The translations under genes were made by a program, and so were the position numbers. A DNA stretch of 64,000 bases, taken from the NCBI GenBank assembly GCA_016933955.1, contig JAFGTT010000032.1, positions 209,264-273,263 of the forward strand, given 5' to 3'. How positions within the stretch are numbered: position 1 is the first letter of the stretch; the number at the start of each line of letters is the position of its first letter. The notes under the pieces are model-generated. The model saw nothing but the letters and a program-made list of their open reading frames with translations. It did not search any database and had not been told where the DNA came from. Shown here piece after piece: positions 1-7,984 of the stretch. The stretch comes from Candidatus Zixiibacteriota bacterium (lineage in GTDB: Bacteria; Zixibacteria; MSB-5A5; GN15; PGXB01).

Positions 1-1083
1 TCTTTTCTTAAGTTCTCTTTGATGCAGCGCAATCTTACGCCATTTGGCTGTCTCTCTCAGACGAGCCCGCTGGTCTTTTCTTATTGATTGGTAGGCCGAC
101 TCCTTCTGAAGCTTGATGAAATTCAAATATCTGTCTTCGTCAAGAGTCCCATTCTTCAAAGCCTCCTGCACGGCACAGCCCGGCTCGTTTTGATGACGGC
201 AATCCCGAAACCGGCATCGGCCGGCCAGACCCTCGATATCGGAGAATGTCTCCCCCAGGCCTCCCGCGTCGGACCAGACCGACAGCCCCCGCATCCCCGG
301 TGTATCGACCATCAGCCCGCCCGATGGCAAAACGATCAATTCCCGCCACGAAGTGGTATGACGGCCTCGATCGTTAAATTGACTGACCTGGTTAACCTTC
401 AAACGCTCCTCGCCCAGCAGGTGGTTGATTATGGTCGATTTCCCGACCCCCGACGATCCCAACAGAGCGACCGTTTGCCCGGGCTCGAGGTATGGCCGGA
501 TTGTTTCCAGATTATGTTCCGTTTCTGCGCTGATTACATGCCGCTGAATGCCATAGGCTACCGTATCGATTTCCCTTAATCGATCATCCAGGTCGGTGCA
601 CAAATCCGATTTATTTAATATAATAACCGGACTGACGCCGCTTTCCCGGGCCAAAGCTAAATATCGTTCAATTCGCCGGGGATTGAAATCATGATCGAGA
701 CCGCTGACCAGAAACACCGTATCGATATTGGCGGCCAGGACCTGAACCTCGGTCCGTCCTCCGCTATCGGGCATGCCCCCTGAACAAACCGCCTTCCGCA
801 TGAAGGCATTTTTGCGCGGCAGGACAACCCGAATCATGGCCCGATCCTGGCCCGGTTTCATCTCCGCCGCCACCCAGTCCCCAACCGCAGGAAAATCGGC
901 CCTGGTTTCGGCCTGATGTCTCAATCGCCCGGCAATTTCGGCCGGCATCTCACCTGTTTCAGTATAGATCAGATAAAGGTTTTTGTGTTCCCTGGCCACC
1001 CTGGCCGGGATATAACCATCGTTTCGATAATTTTCAAATGCCTGGCTGAAGAAATTATTCCAGCCGAGTAGATTCAAATTCAT
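1..1083 (-). CDS. rsgA: Ribosome small-subunit-dependent GTPase A (partial, 3' end outside window)
   Basis: RsgA is a circularly permuted GTPase that acts late in 30S ribosomal subunit maturation. Reading leftwards from the ATG at 1083, the frame stays open to the window edge (361 residues seen). An N-terminal OB-fold part is followed by the permuted GTPase motifs: NKSD (G4), then the P-loop GSSGVGKST, then DTPG (G3). A C-terminal zinc-binding Cys/His cluster reads CRFRDCRHQNEPGC. The stop codon is outside the window but, by family length, only a few codons can be missing. The gene follows a hairpin-rich leader that may regulate it. Identification is secure from motif order. Confidence 0.95.
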   Translation of the reverse strand, partial: MNLNLLGWNNFFSQAFENYRNDGYIPARVAREHKNLYLIYTETGEMPAEIAGRLRHQAETRADFPAVGDWVAAEMKPGQDRAMIRVVLPRKNAFMRKAVCSGGMPDSGGRTEVQVLAANIDTVFLVSGLDHDFNPRRIERYLALARESGVSPVIILNKSDLCTDLDDRLREIDTVAYGIQRHVISAETEHNLETIRPYLEPGQTVALLGSSGVGKSTIINHLLGEERLKVNQVSQFNDRGRHTTSWRELIVLPSGGLMVDTPGMRGLSVWSDAGGLGETFSDIEGLAGRCRFRDCRHQNEPGCAVQEALKNGTLDEDRYLNFIKLQKESAYQSIRKDQRARLRETAKWRKIALHQRELKKR

Positions 1084-1130
1084 TTTATTGCCTCATCAGG
1101 TATATCTGTTTGTTGTCTTGGCGGCTATGC

Positions 1131-1180
1131 GGTACAATAAAAAAACCGCGCTCCATCTACCGCGGCTTAAATATTGGTAC
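1131..1180 (-). terminator. Extended stem-loop with T-run upstream of rsgA
   Basis: On the minus strand CCGCG and CGCGG flank a short loop and are followed at once by seven Ts, the layout of an intrinsic terminator. The flanks extend the pairing (GTAC-AATA against TATT-GGTAC), giving an imperfect inverted repeat of about 50 bases. It ends about 48 bases before the rsgA start codon, so it either ends upstream transcripts or acts as an attenuator for rsgA. Confidence 0.6.
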
Positions 1181-1289
1181 ATAAAACACCGCGGCCAATA
1201 ATCATGCCCGCGGCGGGAATTATATATATTGTAAGGCGGCCGCCCCCTTTGGGCTAACCGGTACTATCAATGATAATGAAATAAAAGCG

Positions 1290-1349
1290 TTATCGAGAAG
1301 CCTCCGCCGGGCATGCTTGACTAAGATCTAATTGATACACAGCGGTCAT
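1290..1349 (-). CDS. Possible 19-codon leader peptide upstream of rsgA
   Basis: An ATG at 1349 (minus strand) lies just after a strong purine-rich Shine-Dalgarno stretch (GGAGGGAAGGA) and opens a 19-codon frame, MTAVYQLDLSQACPAEASR, ending in TAA. It has no recognisable similarity. About 110 bases of GC-rich self-complementary sequence and a T-tailed hairpin follow before rsgA. The ribosome-binding site is the main support; the peptide may be a regulatory leader or simply chance. Confidence 0.3.
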   Translation of the reverse strand: MTAVYQLDLSQACPAEASR

Positions 1350-1451
1350 AAAAATCCTTCCCTCCGTAATTAAGTTTATCTCGATAGCCGTTACGTGTTT
1401 TGTTGTTATAAAGTTGCGCCAAAATCCAAAAAAGTCAAGACCAAAAATCAC

Positions 1452-2234
1452 TCAGACATTTTTCAAGGCCTCTGTTATTGCCTCCCGGATGCCCTCCCGC
1501 GGCGCTTCATAGCCCCAGCTGATTTCCTTCCCGTTGATAAAAATCGCCCTGGGAGTCTGATACTTACGCAGGATTTCGGGATCATCGGCGCTGTATTCGT
1601 TAAAAATGACTTTATCGGCGAATTCCGCCGCCACCTCCCGCACCCTCTCGGCTTCCTGGCAAACTGTCATGCAAAATGTATGATGGAATAAATCAACCAC
1701 CACTTTGCCCGGAACACTTTTAAATTTGTATTTTCTTTTGAGGAAGCGGGGCGGTTTGACCTTTTCGTCAAAGACCCGCCATATGAGGGCGGTGTTCTTC
1801 TCGCTCGCCGCGACTTCAAAACCGAATTTTTCGAAAAATCCGGCCGGCATAAACCAGAAATCATGATAATAGGCGGTGACCACCATCCCTTTGAAACCCT
1901 GCAATCGGGCTTCCGCCTCGGCCGCCTTTAAGAGGGACTGCCCGGCTTTCTTATGTTGCCCCTTCTCCATGACATATAAACACGGAATAACCATCAGATC
2001 ACGACCGATAGGTCCCCACGGGCAAATGTCAATCGGCATCAAATACAGAAATCCCACCCGGTCATCACCTAACCGGGCCACCTTGACCCGCATCCCGCGG
2101 GAATACATTTTTTTTATCCAGACCAATCGTTTCGCGGCGGCGGTATCCATTTCCTCGGATTCATTGATATGAGAACAGGCCGACACAAAATACTCATCCG
2201 ATGAATCCATATCCCGGACCTGAATAAATGCCAT
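1452..2234 (-). CDS. GNAT acetyltransferase with C-terminal YoaP-like domain
   Basis: The first ~145 residues look like a GNAT acyl-CoA-dependent N-acetyltransferase, with a core strand (LMVIPCLYV) leading into the acetyl-CoA helix region (GQHKKAGQSLLKAAEAEA). The last ~75 residues look like a thioredoxin-like fold with a CxxxC pair (CMTVC) and the run PRAIFINGKEISWGYEAPR, matching the YoaP-like domain that follows GNAT domains in Bacillus YoaP-type proteins. The substrate is unknown. The protein starts at ATG 2234 and stands alone between a terminated operon and the rsgA leader. The domain call comes from recall of the family, not a search. Confidence 0.75.
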   Translation of the reverse strand: MAFIQVRDMDSSDEYFVSACSHINESEEMDTAAAKRLVWIKKMYSRGMRVKVARLGDDRVGFLYLMPIDICPWGPIGRDLMVIPCLYVMEKGQHKKAGQSLLKAAEAEARLQGFKGMVVTAYYHDFWFMPAGFFEKFGFEVAASEKNTALIWRVFDEKVKPPRFLKRKYKFKSVPGKVVVDLFHHTFCMTVCQEAERVREVAAEFADKVIFNEYSADDPEILRKYQTPRAIFINGKEISWGYEAPREGIREAITEALKNV

Positions 2235-2283
2235 AACCTAACCTCCCCTCATTGTATCCGATTTGATATTACTCGCAGAATTA

Positions 2284-2310
2284 CACAAAAAGGCTCTCTC
2301 GGACAGCCTT
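2284..2310 (-). terminator. Intrinsic terminator of the small three-gene operon
   Basis: On the minus strand AAGGCT and AGCCTT pair around an 9-base loop and run into five Ts. It lies just downstream of the stop codon of the 96-residue protein gene. Confidence 0.65.
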
Positions 2311-2313
2311 CGC

Positions 2314-2604
2314 TCAGTTCGGAATCCATATTTTTTGTGCCGCTATCAGTTCAATTCCTCCGGAAAAATAGAGGACGCTCTCCGAGAGGGTAACAAATGC
2401 CAATCCTTTGTAGCTGGTCAGATAGCGATATTTCCTGAGCATGAAACCGCCCCGGGCCATCACTACCACCGGGCGATCCGCCCTCTGGATTATTTTCATA
2501 AAGTCATCGGGGGAAACACTGACCAGCACTCCCGAGGCTTTGGTTGCTTTGGCTATGGCCGCGGCGGCCGCCGCGGCACCTCCATTATAAGACATAATTT
2601 TCAA
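2314..2604 (-). CDS. Conserved small hypothetical protein
   Basis: This 96-residue protein starts with a short Ala-rich stretch and then reads as a compact alpha/beta domain (SPDDFMKIIQRADRPVVVMARGG... YLTSYKGLAF... KIWIP). I recognise the pattern of a widespread uncharacterised family with a conserved LTSYKGLAF motif and a KIWIP end, but no function is known to me. It is the last gene of a three-gene operon, 12 bases after the methyltransferase gene, and is followed by a terminator. An alanine run (AAAAAAA) near the N terminus may be a low-complexity linker. Confidence 0.7.
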   Translation of the reverse strand: MKIMSYNGGAAAAAAAIAKATKASGVLVSVSPDDFMKIIQRADRPVVVMARGGFMLRKYRYLTSYKGLAFVTLSESVLYFSGGIELIAAQKIWIPN

Positions 2605-2616
2605 CTCCCCACAGGA

Positions 2617-3240
2617 TTAATTCGGTTTTTTCAAAACCAATGAATGAAAATATGTTTTCGGATTTCCCAGCGGAATCAAATTAAAATAATAAATTTCAAA
2701 TGCTCTGGCGACAATTTCTTTTAAATTCATATCAGTATAAAATGAAAAAAAACGATGCGGCTCATATACATCATCATCAAGGATACCTTCAAAATCAACC
2801 CCCCCGTACGCTCCCATATAGAATAATCCATCATCTGTCATTAGCCTTCCAATATTCTGCAGTACCTGGGACAAATCTCTTTTGGGTATATGTAATAAGC
2901 TATTCAGCGCCCAGACTGCATCGAAAGATGAATCTTTTAAACAGGGATCCATAATATCCATTAAGACTGTTTCGATTCCTCTTTTTCGGCAGCATGAAGC
3001 CATCCGGTATGAAAAATCAGCCGCTACAGTATTGATAAACTCTTCTTTTACGAAAAAAGCCGAATCCCGTCCCGGTCCGGATCCGAGATCAAGAATCCTC
3101 CGAACACCTGATTTTTTTTGAAGATCAAGAAACATCTTCCGCTCGGCCGCTTTCCATGATGATATCCTGTCATTATCCCGGACTGCCGCGTTAAGATCAT
3201 AGGCCCGTATCAGGTCATGTCTATTCTGTTCATCAAGCAT
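2617..3240 (-). CDS. Class I SAM-dependent methyltransferase
   Basis: This 207-residue protein has a Rossmann-like methyltransferase core. Motif I is RILDLGSGPGRDSAFF near residue 45, an acidic residue follows in VAADFS, and the motif IV region is FDAVWALNSLLHI. An N-terminal helix (RAYDLNAAVRDNDRISSWKAAER) precedes the core. The substrate cannot be told from sequence; the fold family includes small-molecule and quinone methyltransferases. It sits 37 bases after a GNAT acetyltransferase gene and 12 bases before a small conserved gene, so the three are probably cotranscribed. Confidence 0.85.
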   Translation of the reverse strand: MLDEQNRHDLIRAYDLNAAVRDNDRISSWKAAERKMFLDLQKKSGVRRILDLGSGPGRDSAFFVKEEFINTVAADFSYRMASCCRKRGIETVLMDIMDPCLKDSSFDAVWALNSLLHIPKRDLSQVLQNIGRLMTDDGLFYMGAYGGVDFEGILDDDVYEPHRFFSFYTDMNLKEIVARAFEIYYFNLIPLGNPKTYFHSLVLKKPN

Positions 3241-3277
3241 TTCTGACTAATAAAAAAAGTGACAATTAACCCAGGCC

Positions 3278-3775
3278 TTATTCGACTTTTTTGAAATACT
3301 GGACCGGTCCCCGCCAACGATCGTTTTCAAGTATGACCTCTTCAAACCTGCCGCCAGTATATTGCCCGATAACATGTCTCCAGAATTCCCGGGCTTCATA
3401 ATTATGCGGGGTCTCCGCTATTTCCCAGCGGCCCGGGAATTTATCGAAAATCCGAAAGGCCATGGTGGAACCGACCCCGCGCCGGCGGTATTTCCGCATG
3501 ACGAAAAACTCCGCCATTACATGAGTCTTCTCCGGGGAGTCGAAATAAGAATGACAACGGACCAGGACAAATCCGGCCGGTCGGCCATCGACATATACCA
3601 AATATGGATACCTTCCGGTCTCTTCCCAATAAATATCGAGATAGGTATAATGGAACAATCCCTGATCATCAACATCGCCCCCCTCGATTTCGCTGAAATC
3701 ATAAAAATACAACTGCAGTAGCCGCTCCAGAATGGGTTTCTTATCTCGTCCGGCTTCTTTTATTTTTATAATCAT
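3278..3775 (-). CDS. GNAT family N-acetyltransferase
   Basis: A 165-residue GNAT-fold enzyme that would transfer an acyl group from acyl-CoA to an amine. The acetyl-CoA loop is visible as MRKYRRRGVGSTMAFRIF (R-x-x-G-x-G/A), preceded by the beta4 strand HVMAEFFV. I chose ATG 3775, because the frame upstream adds a hydrophobic stretch not typical of the family, and a GGAGGGG sequence lies 14 bases before this ATG. The alternative start is at 3826. It is the first gene of the minus-strand operon. The substrate is unknown. Confidence 0.8.
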   Translation of the reverse strand: MIIKIKEAGRDKKPILERLLQLYFYDFSEIEGGDVDDQGLFHYTYLDIYWEETGRYPYLVYVDGRPAGFVLVRCHSYFDSPEKTHVMAEFFVMRKYRRRGVGSTMAFRIFDKFPGRWEIAETPHNYEAREFWRHVIGQYTGGRFEEVILENDRWRGPVQYFKKVE

Positions 3776-3974
3776 GGCTATTAAATATACCCCTCCTGAT
3801 AAATAAACGCAAAGGGCTTCGATCAAGTCACCCGTTTTATCTCAATAGTCTTAAACTCCGGGTAATATCATATCGATAGCCGGGTGGATCGGATTTTATC
3901 ATTGACAGAACGGCCCCCAGGCCCCATTATCATCCTCAGGTTTCAAGGGGTATATAACAAAGGGAACCGTTAAA

Positions 3975-5225
3975 ATGCGATGGTTCATGCGGGCAATCAT
4001 GCCGCTCGGATTGGCTGTGACGGTCGCTCTAATAAACTGCGGCCATAAAAAAAATGATCTCAGGGAATTTACGGCCGATCTCATCGATCATAAAGACGAC
4101 CGCGATATTACCGGCAAATTCTATATCAAAGGCGCCTCCTACCGGATGGATCGAGAAATCGACTGCGAACAAACCATCATGATTGTCAGCCAGGAAACCG
4201 GCCTGACCAGGGTCATTTACCCCGAAAGCCGGGATTACTATGTTATCCCCAGCATCAACCGTATGAACATGAAAAACGATCTCTTTCAGTATGCCCGGCT
4301 CATCGCCTCAAAAGGCGAAAGCCGCTCCGAAGGGGTCAGCCCCGTATCCGGCTATGAATGTGAAATATCAATTCTCTCAATGGAAGGCGAAGAGCTTGTC
4401 GCCCGGTGGATGCCGACCGATCTCGGATTTCCGCTCCGGATTGATATGCTGGTAACCGAGGACCGTTATGTCGAACTCCGAAATATCAAAGTCACTGCCG
4501 TCGATGACAGCCTGTTTCTTGTCCCCCACGATTACTCCCCGATGAGTTACCCGGACCAGCCCCGGATCGGGATTCCGGATTGGGCCGACTCGATACCCTC
4601 GGCGCCAATCATAACCCCGCCATTCAGGACCAAAGCCTTAAACGGCGAGATCATCCGCGTCAAGACCGAACCCGGTAAATCCTTCATGTTTCGTGCTACG
4701 GATATTACCGGCGACAGCTCTTTCGCCCGGGATATTCCCTTCCGGGCCGGGAAACCTCTCAAAAATGTTTCCAGTTATGATAACTTTGCCCGGAAAGGCA
4801 TCTTATATTCCAGACACCCGGAATCGATTACCGAGGCCGATGAAATCGTGATTCATGTCGAAAAAGGCGGCTTTACCCTTGAAGCCGAGGTAAACAAAGC
4901 CGAAGAAAAAGATATTTCTGAGGGTGAGGATTTCAGGGTGAGCTTGTATCCGGAAAACGAAATCGAGGTCCGTTTTACCAATATCCGGGACAGCAAAGCG
5001 GAGTGCAAATTCATGTTTATGTATAAAGGCCGCGATATCTCAGTCGGGGCCGATGAACACCGGACTATCACTATGACTTCAATAAATGAAAACAATTCCA
5101 AAACACTCCGACATGATAAGGCCGATGAATTGCTGTTTCGAGTAATCCGGGGAACCATGCATATCAAAGTAACTCAGTATGAAAAAACAAATGGTAGACT
5201 AACCCGCGATGCCCACAGGAAATAA
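3975..5225 (+). CDS. Secreted or lipid-anchored protein of unknown function
   Basis: This 416-residue protein starts with a positively charged and hydrophobic leader ending in VALINC, a plausible though imperfect lipobox (Asn at -1), so it is probably an exported lipoprotein. The first half, with YRMDREI, IYPESRDYYVI and YECEI, resembles the DUF4412-type beta-rich proteins that report on polymer or outer-membrane stress, but the match is loose. The second half (from about residue 215) looks like a separate beta-sandwich region. An AAAGGGA ribosome site precedes the ATG. The stop codon overlaps the start of the SH3-repeat gene, so the two are translationally coupled. Confidence 0.65.
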   Translation: MRWFMRAIMPLGLAVTVALINCGHKKNDLREFTADLIDHKDDRDITGKFYIKGASYRMDREIDCEQTIMIVSQETGLTRVIYPESRDYYVIPSINRMNMKNDLFQYARLIASKGESRSEGVSPVSGYECEISILSMEGEELVARWMPTDLGFPLRIDMLVTEDRYVELRNIKVTAVDDSLFLVPHDYSPMSYPDQPRIGIPDWADSIPSAPIITPPFRTKALNGEIIRVKTEPGKSFMFRATDITGDSSFARDIPFRAGKPLKNVSSYDNFARKGILYSRHPESITEADEIVIHVEKGGFTLEAEVNKAEEKDISEGEDFRVSLYPENEIEVRFTNIRDSKAECKFMFMYKGRDISVGADEHRTITMTSINENNSKTLRHDKADELLFRVIRGTMHIKVTQYEKTNGRLTRDAHRK

Positions 5226-5577
5226 AAAAACCGGGCTACCGGCTACGGTGATTGCCGAATACCGGACCCCATATCCCGATCCCCTGGTGATTAAAGCCGG
5301 TGAAAAAGTCCAAGTGGAACCGCGTCCGTCGGAATGGCCGGGCTGGATCTGGTGCGTAATTGCAGACGGTCGGAGCGGCTGGGTACCGAAAAAATATATC
5401 GATGAAAAACATGGCCTCCATCTGGCCGCTGTTGACTATTCGGCGGCCGAACTGAATGTCGCCGTCGGAGATAATCTGACCATTATCAAACAGGAGAGCG
5501 GCTGGGCCTGGTGTGAGAATTCAAGGGGTGATCAGGGCTGGGTTCCTCTTGACAATCTCGACTTCCCATCGAATTGA
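5209..5577 (+). CDS. Double SH3-like domain protein
   Basis: A 122-residue protein made of two variant SH3 units. Unit one (residues ~8-65) contains AGEKVQVEPR, GWIWCV and GWVPKKYI; unit two (~67-122) contains VGDNLTIIK, GWAWCE and GWVPLDNL. No signal peptide is visible, so it is probably cytoplasmic. SH3-like units of this kind often bind peptides or cell-wall components; here the ligand is unknown. Its start lies 17 bases inside the upstream gene, which suggests coupling and a linked role. Confidence 0.8.
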   Translation: MPTGNKKTGLPATVIAEYRTPYPDPLVIKAGEKVQVEPRPSEWPGWIWCVIADGRSGWVPKKYIDEKHGLHLAAVDYSAAELNVAVGDNLTIIKQESGWAWCENSRGDQGWVPLDNLDFPSN

Positions 5578-5727
5578 CAATCGCACCATGCGGTCCATTC
5601 AAAGCGGACGGCATTATCGGACCGGAAAACACCCGGTCAATAAAACCCGAATCGGATTCCCATATCACATTATGGTACAAGGCAATACGGGCGTTTTTAC
5701 ATTATTTTTCGGAATCTCAAATAAACA

Positions 5728-5757
5728 TTGACAAGTTTTTGCCGTAATGTATATTAT
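5728..5757 (+). promoter_or_regulatory. Sigma-70-type promoter of the RRM gene
   Basis: A perfect -35 TTGACA at 5728 and TATATT at 5750 are separated by 16 bases (or TATTAT at 5752 with 18). The predicted start of transcription near 5764 leaves a leader of about 170 bases before the RRM gene, the next start codon downstream. Confidence 0.65.
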
Positions 5758-5763
5758 GGCTGT

Positions 5764-5935
5764 ATGAAAACTTATCTCTGGTATTATTTTTTGAGGCATT
5801 CCCATCGGTAAATCCAACGAAAAATTAAATATCTTGAGGTAATGGCGCAATAGTGCGCGTGAATGAATTTATCTTGTATTTCCACGTTATATTGAAAAAT
5901 CGTCAGGGACAAGATAAACAAATCTGGAGTGTAGA
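5764..5935 (+). other. Long 5' leader of the RRM gene
   Basis: The stretch between the promoter and the ATG holds no reading frame of note. It contains a short perfect stem-loop, GCGCA-ATAG-TGCGC, at 5845-5858 and ends with the ribosome site GGAGT. Long structured leaders are typical of cold-shock mRNAs, whose translation is controlled by RNA folding; that role is inferred here. Confidence 0.4.
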
Positions 5936-6235
5936 ATGAACATCTACGTCGGGAATCTGTCATACAATATGACAGAGGATGATCTTCGCCAGACTTTCGA
6001 GAATTATGGCGAGGTCACAAGTGCCACCATCATCAAGGACAAGATCAGCGGCGACTCGCGCGGGTTCGGTTTTGTCGAAATGTCATCCGAGGACGAGGCC
6101 ATGGCGGCTATCGACGCCCTCAATGGCCAGGAGATGAACGGACGCAAACTTAATGTCAACAAGGCTCGTCCGCGCAACGATCGGGGCGGCGGCGGTGGTC
6201 GTGAACGTCGCGGTGGCGGCGATCGACGTTTCTAA
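5936..6235 (+). CDS. RRM-domain RNA-binding protein
   Basis: A 99-residue single RNA-recognition-motif protein of the kind found in cyanobacteria and many environmental bacteria, where it binds single-stranded RNA and is often cold-induced. RNP2 is IYVGNL (residues 3-8) and RNP1 is SRGFGFVEM (about 41-49). The tail is Gly/Arg-rich (GGGGGRERRGGGDRRF), as in the cyanobacterial Rbp proteins. It has its own promoter, a long leader and a strong terminator, so it is a single-gene unit. Confidence 0.93.
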   Translation: MNIYVGNLSYNMTEDDLRQTFENYGEVTSATIIKDKISGDSRGFGFVEMSSEDEAMAAIDALNGQEMNGRKLNVNKARPRNDRGGGGGRERRGGGDRRF

Positions 6236-6283
6236 GGGAACTGACTTCTATCGCAAAGCATCGTTTTCAACCAGAAAATGATA

Positions 6284-6314
6284 AAGGACAGGTTTCAAAA
6301 CCTGTCCTTTTTTC
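6284..6314 (+). terminator. Strong intrinsic terminator after the RRM gene
   Basis: GGACAGGTTT pairs with AAACCTGTCC (with CA.. loop bases) and runs into six Ts. It separates the RRM gene from the convergent symporter gene and could partly serve both strands. Confidence 0.85.
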
Positions 6315-6338
6315 TTCTATACATTTATTATTTATCCC

Positions 6339-7772
6339 CTATCTGGCCGGGAAGACCAGGCTCACCAGCGGATTGACCGCCAGCGAAATCAGCATCCCGA
6401 CTGTTCCGGCCTGCGGCGAGGGTGTCCCGGTAAGGTACAACATCAGGCACACCGTCAACCCCACCAGAGCTGAACTGATAGCGCCGACTTTGCCGGCCCG
6501 GCGGGTTAGAAGACCCCAGACAAACGGACCCAGAAAAACAGACCCGATCGCGCCCCATGAAATACCCAGTATGGCCACAATCGTGGTCGGTTTAAAATAA
6601 GCGATAATGACCGACAGGATCACAAAAAACCCGCTCGAAACCCGCATCAGCAGGGTTAGTTTTTTGTCCTCGGCATTTTTATTAACGAACCCGGCATAAA
6701 AATCCTTGGCCACCGCCGAGCTGGATATCAGCACCAGAGCCGCCAGAGTGGACATCGAAGCCGATAGAATCAAAAGCAGAATCAGTACCAAAAGTCCCTC
6801 CGGGATAATTTTCACCATCAACTCCGGCATCAGGGCATCGAATATCGGCCCGCCCTTATCGAATGCCGCCGAAGCGTTTTCCGGGGTCAGAAAGAAACGT
6901 GTCGTCGCCCCGGTAAAATACCCGATTCCGCCAATCAGAACGGCAAAGAAAGTCGAGGCGATCATGCCGATTTTGATCGAGCGGTTATCCCGGATGGCAT
7001 AGAATTTCTGAATCAGTTGCGGCATGGCAAACGGCGCCGCACTGGTCAGGAACACCAGACAGAACAATGGCCACCAGCCCGGGGGACCGACTATCGCCGT
7101 CAGATCCGGATTGATCGCCTTCAATCCCGCGGTAATATTGTTCAACCCGCCGGCCTTATCAATTGCGCAGTACAGAAGAATCACCACCCCGGCCGTCATA
7201 ATCACCCCGAACACCATATCGATCATGGTCATCGATTTGTACCCCCCGAGCACCAGGTATATCCCGGTAAAACCACCCATCAATACCAGGGCCAGGGTAT
7301 AGTCGATCCCGAAGGTGGACCGGAACAGGTACGACAGCCCCATAAAGACGGCCGCGGAATACGGTACGAAAAAGATAAATATCGATATCGCCGCCATCAG
7401 TTTCAAAAACTTGCTCCGGTATCGAATTTCGAAATACTCCGACATGGTGTGAACATTGTATTCGGCGGCCATTTTCTTGATCCGGGGACCCATCAGCCAC
7501 CAGACTCCCAAGACTCCCAGAAGGGCATTACCGGCCGCAATCCACAAACCGGAATAACCGAATCCCCAGCCGATCTTACCGGCGAATCCGATAAACAGAA
7601 CGGCCGAAAAATAGGCCGTGCCATAGGTGAAGGCAGTCATCCAGGGTCCGATCTTGCCGCCCCCCAGGAAAAAATCCGAAAACGATTTCGCCCGGCGCAT
7701 CCCCAGAAACCCGATAATAATAATTATCAGGGCGTATGCGGCGATCACCGCGATTTTTAGAAATTGAGCCAA
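6339..7772 (-). CDS. Sodium:solute symporter family protein
   Basis: A 477-residue, highly hydrophobic protein with about 12-13 membrane segments and the SSS-family pattern: an N-terminal helix followed by the characteristic GMRRAKSFSDFFLGGGKIGPW loop, FTYGTAYFSAVLFIGFAG, and the GGYKSMTMIDMVFGVIM block. Family members (PutP, PanF and others) import a solute with Na+. The substrate cannot be decided; the length and GGGKIGPW loop fit the pantothenate/proline-like branch. The gene is monocistronic, convergent with the RRM gene. Confidence 0.85.
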   Translation of the reverse strand: MAQFLKIAVIAAYALIIIIIGFLGMRRAKSFSDFFLGGGKIGPWMTAFTYGTAYFSAVLFIGFAGKIGWGFGYSGLWIAAGNALLGVLGVWWLMGPRIKKMAAEYNVHTMSEYFEIRYRSKFLKLMAAISIFIFFVPYSAAVFMGLSYLFRSTFGIDYTLALVLMGGFTGIYLVLGGYKSMTMIDMVFGVIMTAGVVILLYCAIDKAGGLNNITAGLKAINPDLTAIVGPPGWWPLFCLVFLTSAAPFAMPQLIQKFYAIRDNRSIKIGMIASTFFAVLIGGIGYFTGATTRFFLTPENASAAFDKGGPIFDALMPELMVKIIPEGLLVLILLLILSASMSTLAALVLISSSAVAKDFYAGFVNKNAEDKKLTLLMRVSSGFFVILSVIIAYFKPTTIVAILGISWGAIGSVFLGPFVWGLLTRRAGKVGAISSALVGLTVCLMLYLTGTPSPQAGTVGMLISLAVNPLVSLVFPAR

Positions 7773-7940
7773 GCCACCTCCCCATGTGCAAGTTTTATCG
7801 ATGGATGATAATAATTAAATCCTAGCATGGCGGCAACAGGATTATCTCTGTCAAAGTAATTAAATGCCGCTTTCCATTCCGGTTTAGCCATGCCGGGATT
7901 AATATATTTCAATGGCACAGATAATGATTAGGCCATAATA

Positions 7941-7966
7941 AAACCGGGGATTTACTCCCCGGTTTC
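7941..7966 (-). terminator. Intrinsic terminator of pepF
   Basis: On the minus strand AACCGGGGA and TCCCCGGTT pair around a short loop and are followed by TTTATTAT. It lies 20 bases past the pepF stop codon. Confidence 0.75.
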
Positions 7967-7984
7967 ATTCATTTATCAGTAATT

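Noticed and set aside
88..579. 163-codon frame on the plus strand over the start of the window
   Set aside because: It is antisense to the well-supported rsgA motifs (P-loop, G3 and zinc cluster) on the minus strand.
1131..1180. Possible small RNA gene at the hairpin
   Set aside because: No promoter aimed at it was found; kept as terminator or attenuator only.
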